This document shows, piece by piece, positions 42,078 through 50,178 of a stretch of DNA of 64,000 bases. The stretch lies in IMG/VR virus record IMGVR_UViG_3300030098_005028, positions 57,268 to 121,267 of that record; one strand, given 5' to 3'. Numbering within the stretch: position 1 is the first letter of the stretch; each line of letters opens with the position of its first letter. The notes under the pieces are model-generated. The model searched no databases, was not told where the DNA came from, and saw only the letters and a program-made list of their open reading frames with translations. The position numbers and the translations under genes are program-made. Source of the stretch: a virus.

Positions 42078-43472
42078 TTATATTCTGAATGAGTCTCCAT
42101 TATGATCTTCGCACCAGTTCATATAGTTGTACAGTAAAATTTGGCTAGGGTTTACGAATATTTTTCCACCATTATCTTTGATAGCTTTATTAAACACTAC
42201 ATGCTCTGATGTTTCTCCTGAATATCTAGCACCAGAGTCAATGATATCTTTTAACTTATAAACTGCCATTCCTCCAAAACAAGAATTTACTTCTAAAAGA
42301 GGATCTCCTCTCTGAAGTGACGCATATCGAGAACCATATCTCATCATCTGTGTTCTTGATATTCTTAGTTCAGTGTGTTCTAAATCTCTATGAGGAAACG
42401 TATCCCAATACCTAATTGATTTCCTCAAAGTATTCTTTCCATTTGAACCCATTACTGACCAATCATCATGAGAGATGCTGTGTGCTATTCCGTCATAGCT
42501 GAATCCTCCTATCAAATCTAAATCTACAGGTATATAGTAATCAAAGTCAGGAGCAATCTCTATTATCTTGTCTAGACATATATTTCTACAGTGAGCAAGT
42601 CTTTCTGTTCTTTCTTTAAGTCTTCCTCCTATTCTTTCTAAGCTCAAACTTTCAGACATACATATTCTTTTGTCAGGGTCTCTCTTCGACCAATCATTTA
42701 GATATAATCCTGTTGCATCTCTAGAGTCATTTTCATATGTCACAAACACACAGTCCTTAAAAAGACTAGACAAATGCTCAAGTCTAGGGATACCAGTCGT
42801 CTCAAGGCAATGTTTTACATCTCTAGCCAGACCACATATTACCAATTTTGATTTGGACATCCTTTCATATCCATTAACGACTCTTTTTCGATAGTCTTCT
42901 TCCATGACAGGAACGAACTTGTTCTCTGGAAATTGATGAAGCCAAGAGTCCTTCATTGATTGCAAAGAGCCAGAGTGATTTATATTCATATCTCCACAAT
43001 CAAAATATTTAGCATTTAGATATATAACTTGATGGTTATTAAATATTGCATTTATAGTTACTTCTTCACTAAAGTCCTGCCCTTGATTGTAAGAATAAGC
43101 TTCTCTTAGCATGAAACAAACATCAGCAACCGCAAAACCTAAGCAACTATGCCTGAAGTGGCCTGAAGGAATGGCAACAACCCCATGATCTTTCTTCATC
43201 ATTAGTTGAGTTAGACAGTGGAAAATTGTATTCTCTTTGAGCCTAAGACCTTCTGGTGAGAAAAATATATACTTAGAATCGCCTTGAGATATTAAGTAAG
43301 GCAAATCCTTATCAGGAAAGATGGATATGCTCTTAAATCTAATGTCGTTTTTTTCTAGAGGTTGGTTGGTGGATATGTACAGATTAATCAGGTGAGATTC
43401 ATTTTTGAATCCTGCTAGATCATTTAGGTCTTCTGTAACAATGCAAACGTCTACAGATTCAAATCCACTCAT
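42078..43472 (-). CDS. Glycosyltransferase, CAP59/GT69-like C-terminal domain
   Basis: The 464-residue protein has an N-terminal GT-A-like half of 200 residues and a C-terminal half starting VICGLARDVKHCLETT. YENDSRDATGLYLNDWSKRD, RTERLAHCRNICLDKI and YYIPVDLD follow. This order and spacing resemble the cryptococcal mannosyltransferase/CAP59 family (GT69), known mainly from fungi and some bacteria and viruses. The substrate may be mannose or another hexose. The start overlaps the fucosyltransferase-like gene by 14 bases. Confidence 0.7.
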   Translation of the reverse strand: MSGFESVDVCIVTEDLNDLAGFKNESHLINLYISTNQPLEKNDIRFKSISIFPDKDLPYLISQGDSKYIFFSPEGLRLKENTIFHCLTQLMMKKDHGVVAIPSGHFRHSCLGFAVADVCFMLREAYSYNQGQDFSEEVTINAIFNNHQVIYLNAKYFDCGDMNINHSGSLQSMKDSWLHQFPENKFVPVMEEDYRKRVVNGYERMSKSKLVICGLARDVKHCLETTGIPRLEHLSSLFKDCVFVTYENDSRDATGLYLNDWSKRDPDKRICMSESLSLERIGGRLKERTERLAHCRNICLDKIIEIAPDFDYYIPVDLDLIGGFSYDGIAHSISHDDWSVMGSNGKNTLRKSIRYWDTFPHRDLEHTELRISRTQMMRYGSRYASLQRGDPLLEVNSCFGGMAVYKLKDIIDSGARYSGETSEHVVFNKAIKDNGGKIFVNPSQILLYNYMNWCEDHNGDSFRI

Positions 43473-44235
43473 AATCTTCTACATCAGATAAGATAGTAGC
43501 CATTTCAGAAAAGCTACTGTTTTTTGTTCCTACTATGGCGTTGCATCTTGAAAGAGAGCAAAAGTCTGTAATTGCTTCTCTGATGCCCATTATAGATCTG
43601 TTTCTTACTACTGGCCTTTGCGATACTACTAAATCTCCATATTTCTCAGCAAATTTGTAATAGTATTGTGTTGTGTCCGAACAGAAAAATATTTTAGGAT
43701 CACTGTGCGATCCTAAGAATTCTTCAACAAAAGGATAGCACTTTTCAAGAGTCCCTCCAAAAGTCTTTCTTATATGAACACCAATAGTGTTTTTGGTAAA
43801 GTTAGATATTATTATCTTTACTCTTTGATGTATGTCTTCTTTTGGCCTCACTAATCTTTTTAGATAAGGCCTTACTTTTTCCTTTGTATTCCAATCTGAA
43901 CAGTAGTAACAAGAACAAACTTCAATCCATTTATGATCTGAGTCTTTTAGTTGGTTTGCCTGTTTCAGCTTATATCTCTTCAACCTGCCAGACTTAATTA
44001 GTTCTTCTCTGTCTTGCCCTTCATAACAGCGGTCATAATCACCTAAGAAACTCGCAAGGTTAGGCCTGAATATCTGGTTCCAATGTGCATCACAACCTAT
44101 TGGTGGAACCCATCTGAGAGCAAACCTTCTCCCCATTTCTTCCGCAGCAGCCCAGCAAGAGGAAGAAGATTTCAAACGGTCGCCAAGACCGTTTCTAGGC
44201 CATGCCACCAAATACTTAACGGAGGGGTCTGACAT
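43459..44235 (-). CDS. Fucosyltransferase-like protein (GT23/O-fucosyltransferase fold)
   Basis: The 258-residue protein starts LVAWPRNGLGDRLKSSSS, the glycine-rich donor loop of the NodZ/FUT8/POFUT superfamily. TIGVHIRKTFGG holds the conserved arginine that binds GDP-fucose, FFCSDTTQYY is the next element, and GTKNSSFSEMA closes the site. GDP-fucose donor is supported by the fcl gene in this window. Acceptor unknown. It overlaps a small zinc-ribbon gene upstream by 20 bases. Confidence 0.68.
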   Translation of the reverse strand: MSDPSVKYLVAWPRNGLGDRLKSSSSCWAAAEEMGRRFALRWVPPIGCDAHWNQIFRPNLASFLGDYDRCYEGQDREELIKSGRLKRYKLKQANQLKDSDHKWIEVCSCYYCSDWNTKEKVRPYLKRLVRPKEDIHQRVKIIISNFTKNTIGVHIRKTFGGTLEKCYPFVEEFLGSHSDPKIFFCSDTTQYYYKFAEKYGDLVVSQRPVVRNRSIMGIREAITDFCSLSRCNAIVGTKNSSFSEMATILSDVEDYEWI

Positions 44236-44533
44236 GAAAAGTTGACTTTATTCTTTTTAGAAATTTCCTAGATCTTCCTTGATGTTCTGCTTCCAAGTAT
44301 GCAAGTAAAGGACAATCATATAAGAGATCGTATATGACACCTAATTCTTCTGCTTCGTCTGGCTTCTTGTCTAAGACTAGGTTTGCTATTGCTACTTCTA
44401 TCACTTCGATAAGTCTGTGCTGCATATAGCAAGCAGGGCAAGAGTAGAAAGATTCTCCTTCTTCAATTATTCCACTACCATCACAAGAATCGCAATGGAG
44501 TATCTTATTATTCGGTTTTTCTGGATTGTCCAT
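44216..44533 (-). CDS. DnaJ-type zinc ribbon hypothetical protein
   Basis: The 105-residue protein has CDSCDGSGIIEEGESFYSCP, then ACYM: C-x2-C-x-G-x-G plus C-x2-C, similar to half of a DnaJ zinc module. The remainder is helical and acidic. Protein or nucleic-acid binding is plausible; no enzyme domain is seen. It overlaps the GT64-like gene upstream by 26 bases. Confidence 0.65.
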   Translation of the reverse strand: MDNPEKPNNKILHCDSCDGSGIIEEGESFYSCPACYMQHRLIEVIEVAIANLVLDKKPDEAEELGVIYDLLYDCPLLAYLEAEHQGRSRKFLKRIKSTFHVRPLR

Positions 44534-45260
44534 TGTATCGCCTTTGGGGTAGGTTAATTAGGTACTCTTCCAACCTATTTATTACCGTCCTCATTGGCGT
44601 AAAATATTTTCTACACCGTCTGACCATTTCCGTTCTTTCAGACCTATGTGTTGGTCTTCTATGAATAGCGTGCTTGTCAGGCAGTCTTTTTAACTTGATA
44701 GGAATTTGCAAGTTTCTTTGTCCGAATACACTCATAGCACAGTATGAGATGAATATGTCCTCATGAAAATTATTTGTCATTGTTTTGATTTCATATTTGC
44801 TATAGAAGTCAAACTCACATGACAAAACATATGGTATCAATGATCTAGGAACACACGCAGCAGACGTTATAACAACTTCTACTGCTCCTTTTGCGTTGAT
44901 ATAGTTATATCCTCCGTCTGCGTCTGGTACTCTTCCAGAGGCACAATAAATTCTTTCTGGGTCAGACTTAAAAAATCTCCAAAAAGTATCAAAGCCTTCT
45001 TCTTCAATGATTACATCGTCATCCTGATATACTAGACATTCATTGGTAGCCAAAACTGCGTTTGCCCACCGAGTTCTAAGACCTAAATCTAAATTTGTAT
45101 TTATTATTTTTACTTTTTCATTCTTTATGTAATCAAAATAAACATCAGGATTATTATTAAAGACTATAATCTCATCAACAAGCTCATAATCTTTTTGTTT
45201 ATTTAATATCCTGAGTACGTTTTCAGGTCTCTTCCATCCATTGATTAGTACACTAATCAT
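44508..45260 (-). CDS. Glycosyltransferase, GT64/exostosin-C-like
   Basis: The 250-residue protein begins MISVLINGWKRPENVLRILN. EIIVFNNNP and CLVYQDDDVIIEEEGFDTFW follow, with the D-D-D motif of GT64 transferases, and HEDIFISYCAMSVFG is a catalytic-base-like block. GT64 in animals builds heparan sulphate or GPI glycans. Phage members are uncharacterised to my knowledge. The ATG at 45260 overlaps the upstream stop by eight bases. Confidence 0.72.
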   Translation of the reverse strand: MISVLINGWKRPENVLRILNKQKDYELVDEIIVFNNNPDVYFDYIKNEKVKIINTNLDLGLRTRWANAVLATNECLVYQDDDVIIEEEGFDTFWRFFKSDPERIYCASGRVPDADGGYNYINAKGAVEVVITSAACVPRSLIPYVLSCEFDFYSKYEIKTMTNNFHEDIFISYCAMSVFGQRNLQIPIKLKRLPDKHAIHRRPTHRSERTEMVRRCRKYFTPMRTVINRLEEYLINLPQRRYNGQSRKTE

Positions 45261-45606
45261 CTGCGCTTTCAATAAGCTCCTGTATTTCCTCGTCCGACAA
45301 TTTGTATGCCGTCTTTAATATAGAAGACAGGATATTATCGGTCAAATCTTTGTCATTTCCAACCTCGTCGGAAATTTTTTTTCTAAGAAGAGAAACTTGT
45401 ATTTTTGTTGGTTTTCTAAACTTCTCAGAAATAATCCTAAAAGATTCGCTGCAATCTTTAATCATCTTGATAGATTCTAGAACAACACCAGCAACAATCA
45501 AAGCTAAGGCAGGATCTACATTTATAACAGATTCTCTACCATCAGTTTGTTTATAGTATTCTTGACAGACAAGTTCTGAAAACTTTACATAATTCATCTT
45601 GTTCAT
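45253..45606 (-). CDS. Hypothetical protein
   Basis: The 117-residue protein is helical with one moderately hydrophobic segment (VDPALALIVAGVVLESIKMI) and an acidic C-terminus. I take the ATG at 45606, just after the Cys-rich protein's stop; the frame opens further upstream within that gene. No family recognised. Confidence 0.65.
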   Translation of the reverse strand: MNKMNYVKFSELVCQEYYKQTDGRESVINVDPALALIVAGVVLESIKMIKDCSESFRIISEKFRKPTKIQVSLLRKKISDEVGNDKDLTDNILSSILKTAYKLSDEEIQELIESADD

Positions 45607-45616
45607 CAGACTTAAA

Positions 45617-45817
45617 CTAACAGCACCCACATTCACATGGACAATCTTGGCAATCAAGACAGGCTTGTTTAATTGCTACATCATCGCCCATGACGCTGTT
45701 TACCTTTTCCACTACTTTAGGATTTTGAGAAGCTATAACCATGCCAAGTAGGATACCTACAGCAAAAGGAATAACTTTCATTATGCTTTTCTTTTTTGAT
45801 TTATTTTCTTCTGACAT
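45617..45817 (-). CDS. Small membrane protein with Cys-rich C-terminus
   Basis: The 66-residue protein has one transmembrane segment (MKVIPFAVGILLGMVIAS) and ends in CLDCQDCPCECGCC, eight cysteines within fourteen residues. The tail could bind metal or form disulphides if it faces the periplasm. A GGAG Shine-Dalgarno precedes the ATG at 45817. It follows a string of membrane genes, so an envelope role is inferred. Confidence 0.68.
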   Translation of the reverse strand: MSEENKSKKKSIMKVIPFAVGILLGMVIASQNPKVVEKVNSVMGDDVAIKQACLDCQDCPCECGCC

Positions 45818-45818
45818 T

Positions 45819-46115
45819 TTATTTCTCCGCAATAAGATTTATAGTTTTTAGTTTTGTTTGATCGTCAGGAACAATCTCTACTCCCATTTTTTCAAGAGTG
45901 TTCAGGGTCTTCAAGTTAACTTGTAGTAATATACTGTCTCTAATCACACTTTGTGCTGTAAATTTTCTCACCTCATCCATAAACATTTTTTGCTCAATAT
46001 CTATAGAATTATTTTCTACTTTAGGTGGTGTTGTTTTCTTTTTAAAAGTGTTAATAGAGTTTATTAATAAATTAACGGCAAGTAGTATCACTATTGCCCT
46101 CAAATAAGCATTCAT
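45819..46115 (-). CDS. Single-pass membrane protein
   Basis: The 98-residue protein starts MNAYLRAIVILLAVNLLINS, a transmembrane segment, and continues as a soluble alpha-helical domain (MDEVRKFTAQSVIRDSILLQ). N-in orientation with a periplasmic domain is likely. The ATG at 46115 avoids overlap with the upstream gene. Lysis accessory or envelope protein is possible. Confidence 0.65.
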   Translation of the reverse strand: MNAYLRAIVILLAVNLLINSINTFKKKTTPPKVENNSIDIEQKMFMDEVRKFTAQSVIRDSILLQVNLKTLNTLEKMGVEIVPDDQTKLKTINLIAEK

Positions 46116-46125
46116 GGTTACACCA

Positions 46126-46380
46126 TTAGAAAAACAGCTTATATACCAAACCAACTACTCCAGCAGCAATAGAAAGCCATTTTAGTACAGAAGCTAAGGC
46201 CAATAACAAATCTTTCAAAGGTCTAGGTTTGTCCTGTTTCCACTGCCTCTTATCTTCGATCTTTTCGTCACGGTCTTTCTCTCTCTGGTCTTTTTTCTCT
46301 TCTCTCTCTTGTTTTCTTAATTGTGACTTTGTTTTGTTTTCTTCAACAATTTCAACTATCCGGTTCATTTTTTTCACCAT
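46126..46380 (-). CDS. Charged coiled-coil protein with C-terminal membrane segment
   Basis: The 84-residue protein is dominated by KREQ-rich helix (KSQLRKQEREEKKDQREKDR) and ends with a hydrophobic stretch, DLLLALASVLKWLSIAAGVV, then LVYKLFF. A tail-anchored coiled coil is likely. The start could be 46380 or 46368. It follows the metalloprotease gene and overlaps it by up to 29 bases. Confidence 0.6.
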   Translation of the reverse strand: MVKKMNRIVEIVEENKTKSQLRKQEREEKKDQREKDRDEKIEDKRQWKQDKPRPLKDLLLALASVLKWLSIAAGVVGLVYKLFF

Positions 46381-46939
46381 ATAAGGATTGTATTCTAGGT
46401 ATGTCATCATCTTTCTGTGGCTCTTTAATCATTGGATTATAGTGAGGAGCCATCAAAGCCTTTGGTACTTCAGAATGTGTTAGCCCAAGTATATGTCCTA
46501 TTTCGTGAGTAGCAACATTAAGAAGTAATATCCCTTTGTTTGAAAGAGAAGATGACCAAATTTCATCAGTGTCAAATCTCATAAGTAGTTGACCAGTAAA
46601 GTTATCTTTAGGTGGCAAAAAAGCCCAAGCTAAAGTACCCATCGGGCCATCAAAATGATATTCTTGTCCTTTTCCAATATCTATAATAACATTTGCAGAC
46701 TCATCTTCAATTTGTTCAAAAGACAAGTTTGTTACGTTTTCCCAAGATTGGAAAGCCTTCTTTATAATCTCATCCCACTTTTGTGGTTCAAGATCATCAT
46801 CCCTGTTTCGTATGTAGTATTTTATGTGATCTATTCCCCATTTGTTCAGACTACCGTCTGCTCGTATAAAACTGGGACAACCACATCTAGGAACACCAAA
46901 AGAATCAATATAAGAAATAGCCAACTGTGTATTCATTGC
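46352..46939 (-). CDS. Matrixin (M10A matrix-metalloproteinase-type) protease with PRCG switch
   Basis: The 195-residue protein aligns along its length with the catalytic domain of matrix metalloproteinases. Near the N-terminus GVPRCGCPSF carries a PRCG cysteine-switch. WENVTNLSFEQIEDE, HFDGPMGTLAWAF and FDTDEIW follow. VATHEIGHILGLTHS is the zinc site, ALMAPHY the Met-turn, and DDIPRIQSLYG the final helix. A long propeptide and a signal peptide are absent, so the protein starts almost at the switch. A secreted, virion-borne or lysis-released protease is possible. The start follows GAGGGGG. Confidence 0.88.
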   Translation of the reverse strand, partial: AMNTQLAISYIDSFGVPRCGCPSFIRADGSLNKWGIDHIKYYIRNRDDDLEPQKWDEIIKKAFQSWENVTNLSFEQIEDESANVIIDIGKGQEYHFDGPMGTLAWAFLPPKDNFTGQLLMRFDTDEIWSSSLSNKGILLLNVATHEIGHILGLTHSEVPKALMAPHYNPMIKEPQKDDDIPRIQSLYGEKNEPDS

Positions 46940-46968
46940 ACAAATCCCCCTCAAAAATTGGTGCTAAT

Positions 46969-46981
46969 ATATAATACACCA
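46969..46981 (-). promoter_or_regulatory. Candidate late-promoter motif (GGTGTATTATAT type)
   Basis: Minus strand TGGTGTATTATAT, identical over 13 bases to the motif at 34748-34760 and likewise placed between genes, 30 bases ahead of the metalloprotease start. A downstream TT(A/G) context is also shared. Confidence 0.52.
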
Positions 46982-46982
46982 A

Positions 46983-47906
46983 CTAGAGAATCTCTAAACC
47001 ATGAATGCAATGTCTAATATCTGTCTCTAGAACAATCTCTCTTTTATACCTTAGAGTTTCTAGGTCAAATACTAGAATTCTAGCTGGAGATGAACCTATA
47101 AAGAGAAGGTTATCTTTCCTAGCAAGACCTCTATTCCAGTTGTCTTCAGCCACTTTATCTGAACTTTGATCGGCATGTCTGGATGATGGGACAGGAATGA
47201 GTAGCTCTTGTCCCTGACTAACTATTTTTATGTGTCTCAGGGTTGTCTTGTTAGATATTATCATGTCTGGGTACTCGTAAAAATTATGAGTGAACCCGCC
47301 TGAAGTTCTTGGGGCTACCAGATTTCCTGTCTCGACTTCGTATAAATCCGACAACGCTGCTGAGAATACCACTCGGCCATTGAACGCCGAGATTGAGTTT
47401 ATGTGGTTTTCGTCAGTCCTCTGATTCATACAGCTTGATGTCGAGTTACAGCTTGCTTCTTCGCAACTAACTTCTTTAACACTAACTATTTTCTGGTAGT
47501 CATCAAAGTATTCAGCCTCACATTCCCATATTTTCTGTACATTAAAGTCTAAGTCTGTTTTGACAATACAATTTCTGCCTGTCGATGTAACCCAGATCGA
47601 GTCATCATGAAAACATATTTCGTGAATTGATTGAAACGCAGTTGGGTTTTCTACTTTTTTTACAATCTCATAAGTGTCTTTGTCTAGTTCCATCAGTCCT
47701 GTAGCACCAGCCACAATGATTCTGTCATCAAGAACTTCAATCCCACGAAGACCCCTCTCCCCTCCTCTCTCATTGTAATTAACAAAGTCTGAGCTTAGAG
47801 GTTTATGATAGACTATGTCGTCTTTTTCTAAGTCTATTACATACAAGCCGCCATGAGTTTCTCCTTGCTCGGCTGCTCTAACGACTGTTGTGCATATTAT
47901 CTTCAT
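46983..47906 (-). CDS. Beta-propeller-like hypothetical protein
   Basis: The 307-residue protein shows repeated strand patterns, for example GLYVIDLEKDDIVYHKPLSS, RIIVAGATGLMELDKDTYEI and LLFIGSSPARILVFDLETL. This fits a WD/YVTN-like beta-propeller with about five or six blades. A CEEASCNSTSSC insertion is cysteine-rich. Related proteins occur in polysaccharide loci. It may scaffold the glycan enzymes or act as a binding protein. No catalytic residues recognised. Confidence 0.6.
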   Translation of the reverse strand: MKIICTTVVRAAEQGETHGGLYVIDLEKDDIVYHKPLSSDFVNYNERGGERGLRGIEVLDDRIIVAGATGLMELDKDTYEIVKKVENPTAFQSIHEICFHDDSIWVTSTGRNCIVKTDLDFNVQKIWECEAEYFDDYQKIVSVKEVSCEEASCNSTSSCMNQRTDENHINSISAFNGRVVFSAALSDLYEVETGNLVAPRTSGGFTHNFYEYPDMIISNKTTLRHIKIVSQGQELLIPVPSSRHADQSSDKVAEDNWNRGLARKDNLLFIGSSPARILVFDLETLRYKREIVLETDIRHCIHGLEIL

Positions 47907-48466
47907 AGATCAAAAAATAGCCATCTCTTTTTTGGGCGTATGTTATCGTAATTAATATTATCCAAGTAGTCTGTTAATTCTTCCCACTTGCCAAATATAT
48001 TATCGTGAGGTATAGCGCCAAGAAGCCAGTCTGGTGTTGCTTCTTTACCCTGCTCAACTCTAACAATAATAGGTTTCATTTGTCTGTTAGCTAAAAACAG
48101 TTCTTCATAAGTGCCGCAAGGATGAACATCTAAGTCTAGATTTACAATCAAGAAGTCTGATATATCAACCATTCTAAGATCAGTATTCCTAATGACCCTC
48201 ATATCTGAAGCAATATGATCGTAATGACCTTGCTGTTTTAATTTTTGTCTGTTTTCTCTATTTTCGGAATCTTCAAAACCAATGTTAATAGGCTTCTTGC
48301 AAGGATCTAAGACTACTACGTTTCTTGCTTTTAGGTATACGGATATTTTTTCTCTCCACCCAACTCCTCCATCAGAAACTCTATCCATAGCTCCTGAAAG
48401 GTAACACCTTTGATTCTTTAGCTTATTCACTTTTACTGGGAGATTCATTGTGTATTTTTTGTCCAT
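47903..48466 (-). CDS. Nucleoside 2-deoxyribosyltransferase-like protein
   Basis: The 187-residue protein begins its fold with RCYLSGAMDRVSDGGVGWRE. DISDFLIVNLDLDVHPCGTY followed by EELFLA carries the D...G-T-x-x-E signature of the family, which exchanges bases on deoxynucleosides or hydrolyses nucleotides. Role in phage: nucleotide salvage or base modification is possible. It abuts the glycosyltransferase-like gene upstream (TAATG overlap). Confidence 0.7.
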   Translation of the reverse strand: MDKKYTMNLPVKVNKLKNQRCYLSGAMDRVSDGGVGWREKISVYLKARNVVVLDPCKKPINIGFEDSENRENRQKLKQQGHYDHIASDMRVIRNTDLRMVDISDFLIVNLDLDVHPCGTYEELFLANRQMKPIIVRVEQGKEATPDWLLGAIPHDNIFGKWEELTDYLDNINYDNIRPKKRWLFFDL

Positions 48467-49371
48467 TATAAACCTCTATTTGCAATTTCTTCTACAAACT
48501 CAAATGCTTCTTCTCTTTTCATTCCGTCTTTTTCTAAAAATTCAACTAAAGGGATAAAACCTCTTTGATTTAAGGGAGACTTATTTTTTCTTCTCTTCTC
48601 TTTGAAGTGTGACCAGTATGTCTGATGCTCAAGTTCAACAGGGTAAGTGAACATCCATTGAATATTTACCCATTGGTCAACCCTTAACATGCTTGTCGGA
48701 CAACTCCTTCCATATTTTATATCCAACACTTTATAGTTACTCCTATAGCCAGCCATGAAGAACCATATTTTGTCAAACCATCTTATAGGCCAAAGCCTCT
48801 GTTCTTGCGACATGTAGCCATATATTTCCTTGAGCAAGTCTGTTCTAACTACACAATGATTTGGTGCCTGCCAGTTTTCTACTGTCAAATACCTATCTAT
48901 TCTTTCCAGCCTATCATCACTATAAAAATTTGTTTTTATGTAAAAGTCTTCTGGTTCTTTCCAAAAAAGCTCTTCTCCACAATGCCATCTTCCTTGAGCA
49001 AATTGGTACTCTTGGTTTTGTTTTAGAAAAGATAAAACCTCCTTAATAGCATCCTTGTAGATTACATCGTCATCTGGTATCTCAACAACATATGGTGTCT
49101 CTACCAGATCAAGAGCCTTGAACATCTTCCTATAATAAACTTCATTTGGCTCATGTATATAGATTATTTCTTCAGACTCAAAATAATGAGGAAAGAGTTC
49201 ATGATCCTTGTACTTTTTAGACAAAGAATAATTCATTGAAGACATTGGCTTGTCTGTTGAATCTGTCAGAATTATTTTACAAGGAAAGTCATCATAATAT
49301 TCTAAGAATTCATCAAGAAAATTTTCTCTGTAATGAAGAGGACATATGATTGTCAAGTCGTCTTTTAACAT
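48466..49371 (-). CDS. Glycosyltransferase-like protein (GT2-type)
   Basis: The protein from the ATG at 49371 has 301 residues. It begins MLKDDLTIICPLHYRENFLD, then IILTDSTDKPM, and YVVEIPDDDVIYKDAI near residue 92 with a D-D-D metal site. The remainder includes WQAPNHCVVRTDLLKEIYGY. The start is the weakest point: no Shine-Dalgarno is close, and the frame extends about 26 codons upstream with other ATGs. Fold assignment is reasonable, substrate unknown. Confidence 0.62.
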   Translation of the reverse strand: MLKDDLTIICPLHYRENFLDEFLEYYDDFPCKIILTDSTDKPMSSMNYSLSKKYKDHELFPHYFESEEIIYIHEPNEVYYRKMFKALDLVETPYVVEIPDDDVIYKDAIKEVLSFLKQNQEYQFAQGRWHCGEELFWKEPEDFYIKTNFYSDDRLERIDRYLTVENWQAPNHCVVRTDLLKEIYGYMSQEQRLWPIRWFDKIWFFMAGYRSNYKVLDIKYGRSCPTSMLRVDQWVNIQWMFTYPVELEHQTYWSHFKEKRRKNKSPLNQRGFIPLVEFLEKDGMKREEAFEFVEEIANRGL

Positions 49372-49489
49372 TTTTGAAACCGCTTGCTCCCGCATCAACA
49401 TCATGAACCAGACTGCATCAGGTAGTACAAACCACTGGCTCCCACACAAAAATCAAGAGCAGATTAGATAAGCTGACACAAAGTGTTCA

Positions 49490-49621
49490 TTAGGAATTAA
49501 AATAGTCTAGTATTAGTTTTGCAAGAAGAAATATAGAAATTAAGAATGGCACTAACATTCCAGACAATAATACTAATAACCAACCTCTTGCTTGATTGAC
49601 TTCTGTAAATATCTTTTTCAT
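49490..49621 (-). CDS. 43-residue single-pass membrane protein
   Basis: The short frame overlaps the upstream gene stop as ATGA. Its product has a polar N-terminus (MKKIFTEVNQARGW) and one hydrophobic helix (LLVLLSGMLVPFLISIFLL). The 118 bases between it and the next gene's chosen start may belong to an N-terminal extension of that gene. Function unknown. Confidence 0.6.
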   Translation of the reverse strand: MKKIFTEVNQARGWLLVLLSGMLVPFLISIFLLAKLILDYFNS

Positions 49622-50112
49622 TTATTAGTCCTGATGATATTCTTGATGGGGTTTAGTTTTTGATAAGGAACTCTGTAGCAAGGTCTATTTCTAAACGCAG
49701 GCCAATTACTACCATCCTCCCAGTATTCATCCTTCTTTGCATCCGCACCCTTAATCCACCCAACAATTTCCATCTCAGGAAAGTTATGAGACTTTACGAG
49801 AATGAATACTTGTTCGTCTTTATCTTTTGGGTGAATAAGTAGGTTTCCATACTTGTAATCTGTACTTCTTACTTGAATATTTTTTCCAACGTCAGCTTCT
49901 AGTAATTCATAGTCTTCGCTAAAGTCTATCCAATCTTCATTCAAAGCAATAGAAACCGCAAGTTCAGCAGTAGCACCTTGTATGTGTATTTTTCTTCCAT
50001 TACCTCTGAATCCGTATGCGTCTTTTTTTCCTATCTTCTCATTATAGCTTTGTCTATTATTGCCAGCTTTATTGGCTTGGTTTATCTGTTCTTTTGTCAG
50101 TACAATTTTCAT
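49618..50112 (-). CDS. Putative PD-(D/E)XK-like nuclease
   Basis: The 164-residue protein has IHIQGATAELAVSIALNEDW, then YELLEADVGKNIQVRSTDYK, and VFILVKSHNFPEMEIVGWIK. The E...D...Q-V-R arrangement is that of restriction-like nucleases in which lysine is replaced. It resembles the nuclease-like gene at 24.5 kb in layout. Catalysis is uncertain. Confidence 0.5.
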   Translation of the reverse strand: MKIVLTKEQINQANKAGNNRQSYNEKIGKKDAYGFRGNGRKIHIQGATAELAVSIALNEDWIDFSEDYELLEADVGKNIQVRSTDYKYGNLLIHPKDKDEQVFILVKSHNFPEMEIVGWIKGADAKKDEYWEDGSNWPAFRNRPCYRVPYQKLNPIKNIIRTNK

Positions 50113-50176
50113 TGTATATATCCCATCTCATACAAACATTCATTCGTTTATCTACGCTCAAATATCTATCTTCCAT
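50069..50176 (-). CDS. Possible 35-residue protein
   Basis: A short frame starts three bases after the methyltransferase stop, with AAGGAAG eight bases upstream, and runs 44 bases into the next gene. The product is polar and unlike any family. The large overlap lowers confidence; without it this 66-base gap holds no other recognisable signal. Confidence 0.35.
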   Translation of the reverse strand: MEDRYLSVDKRMNVCMRWDIYNENCTDKRTDKPSQ

Positions 50177-50178
50177 AT

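Noticed and set aside
49372-49449. A tRNA in the region around the start of the GT2-like gene
   Set aside because: A GGTTC-like element is present, but no acceptor or anticodon stem can be formed. The bases are more likely N-terminal coding or leader sequence.
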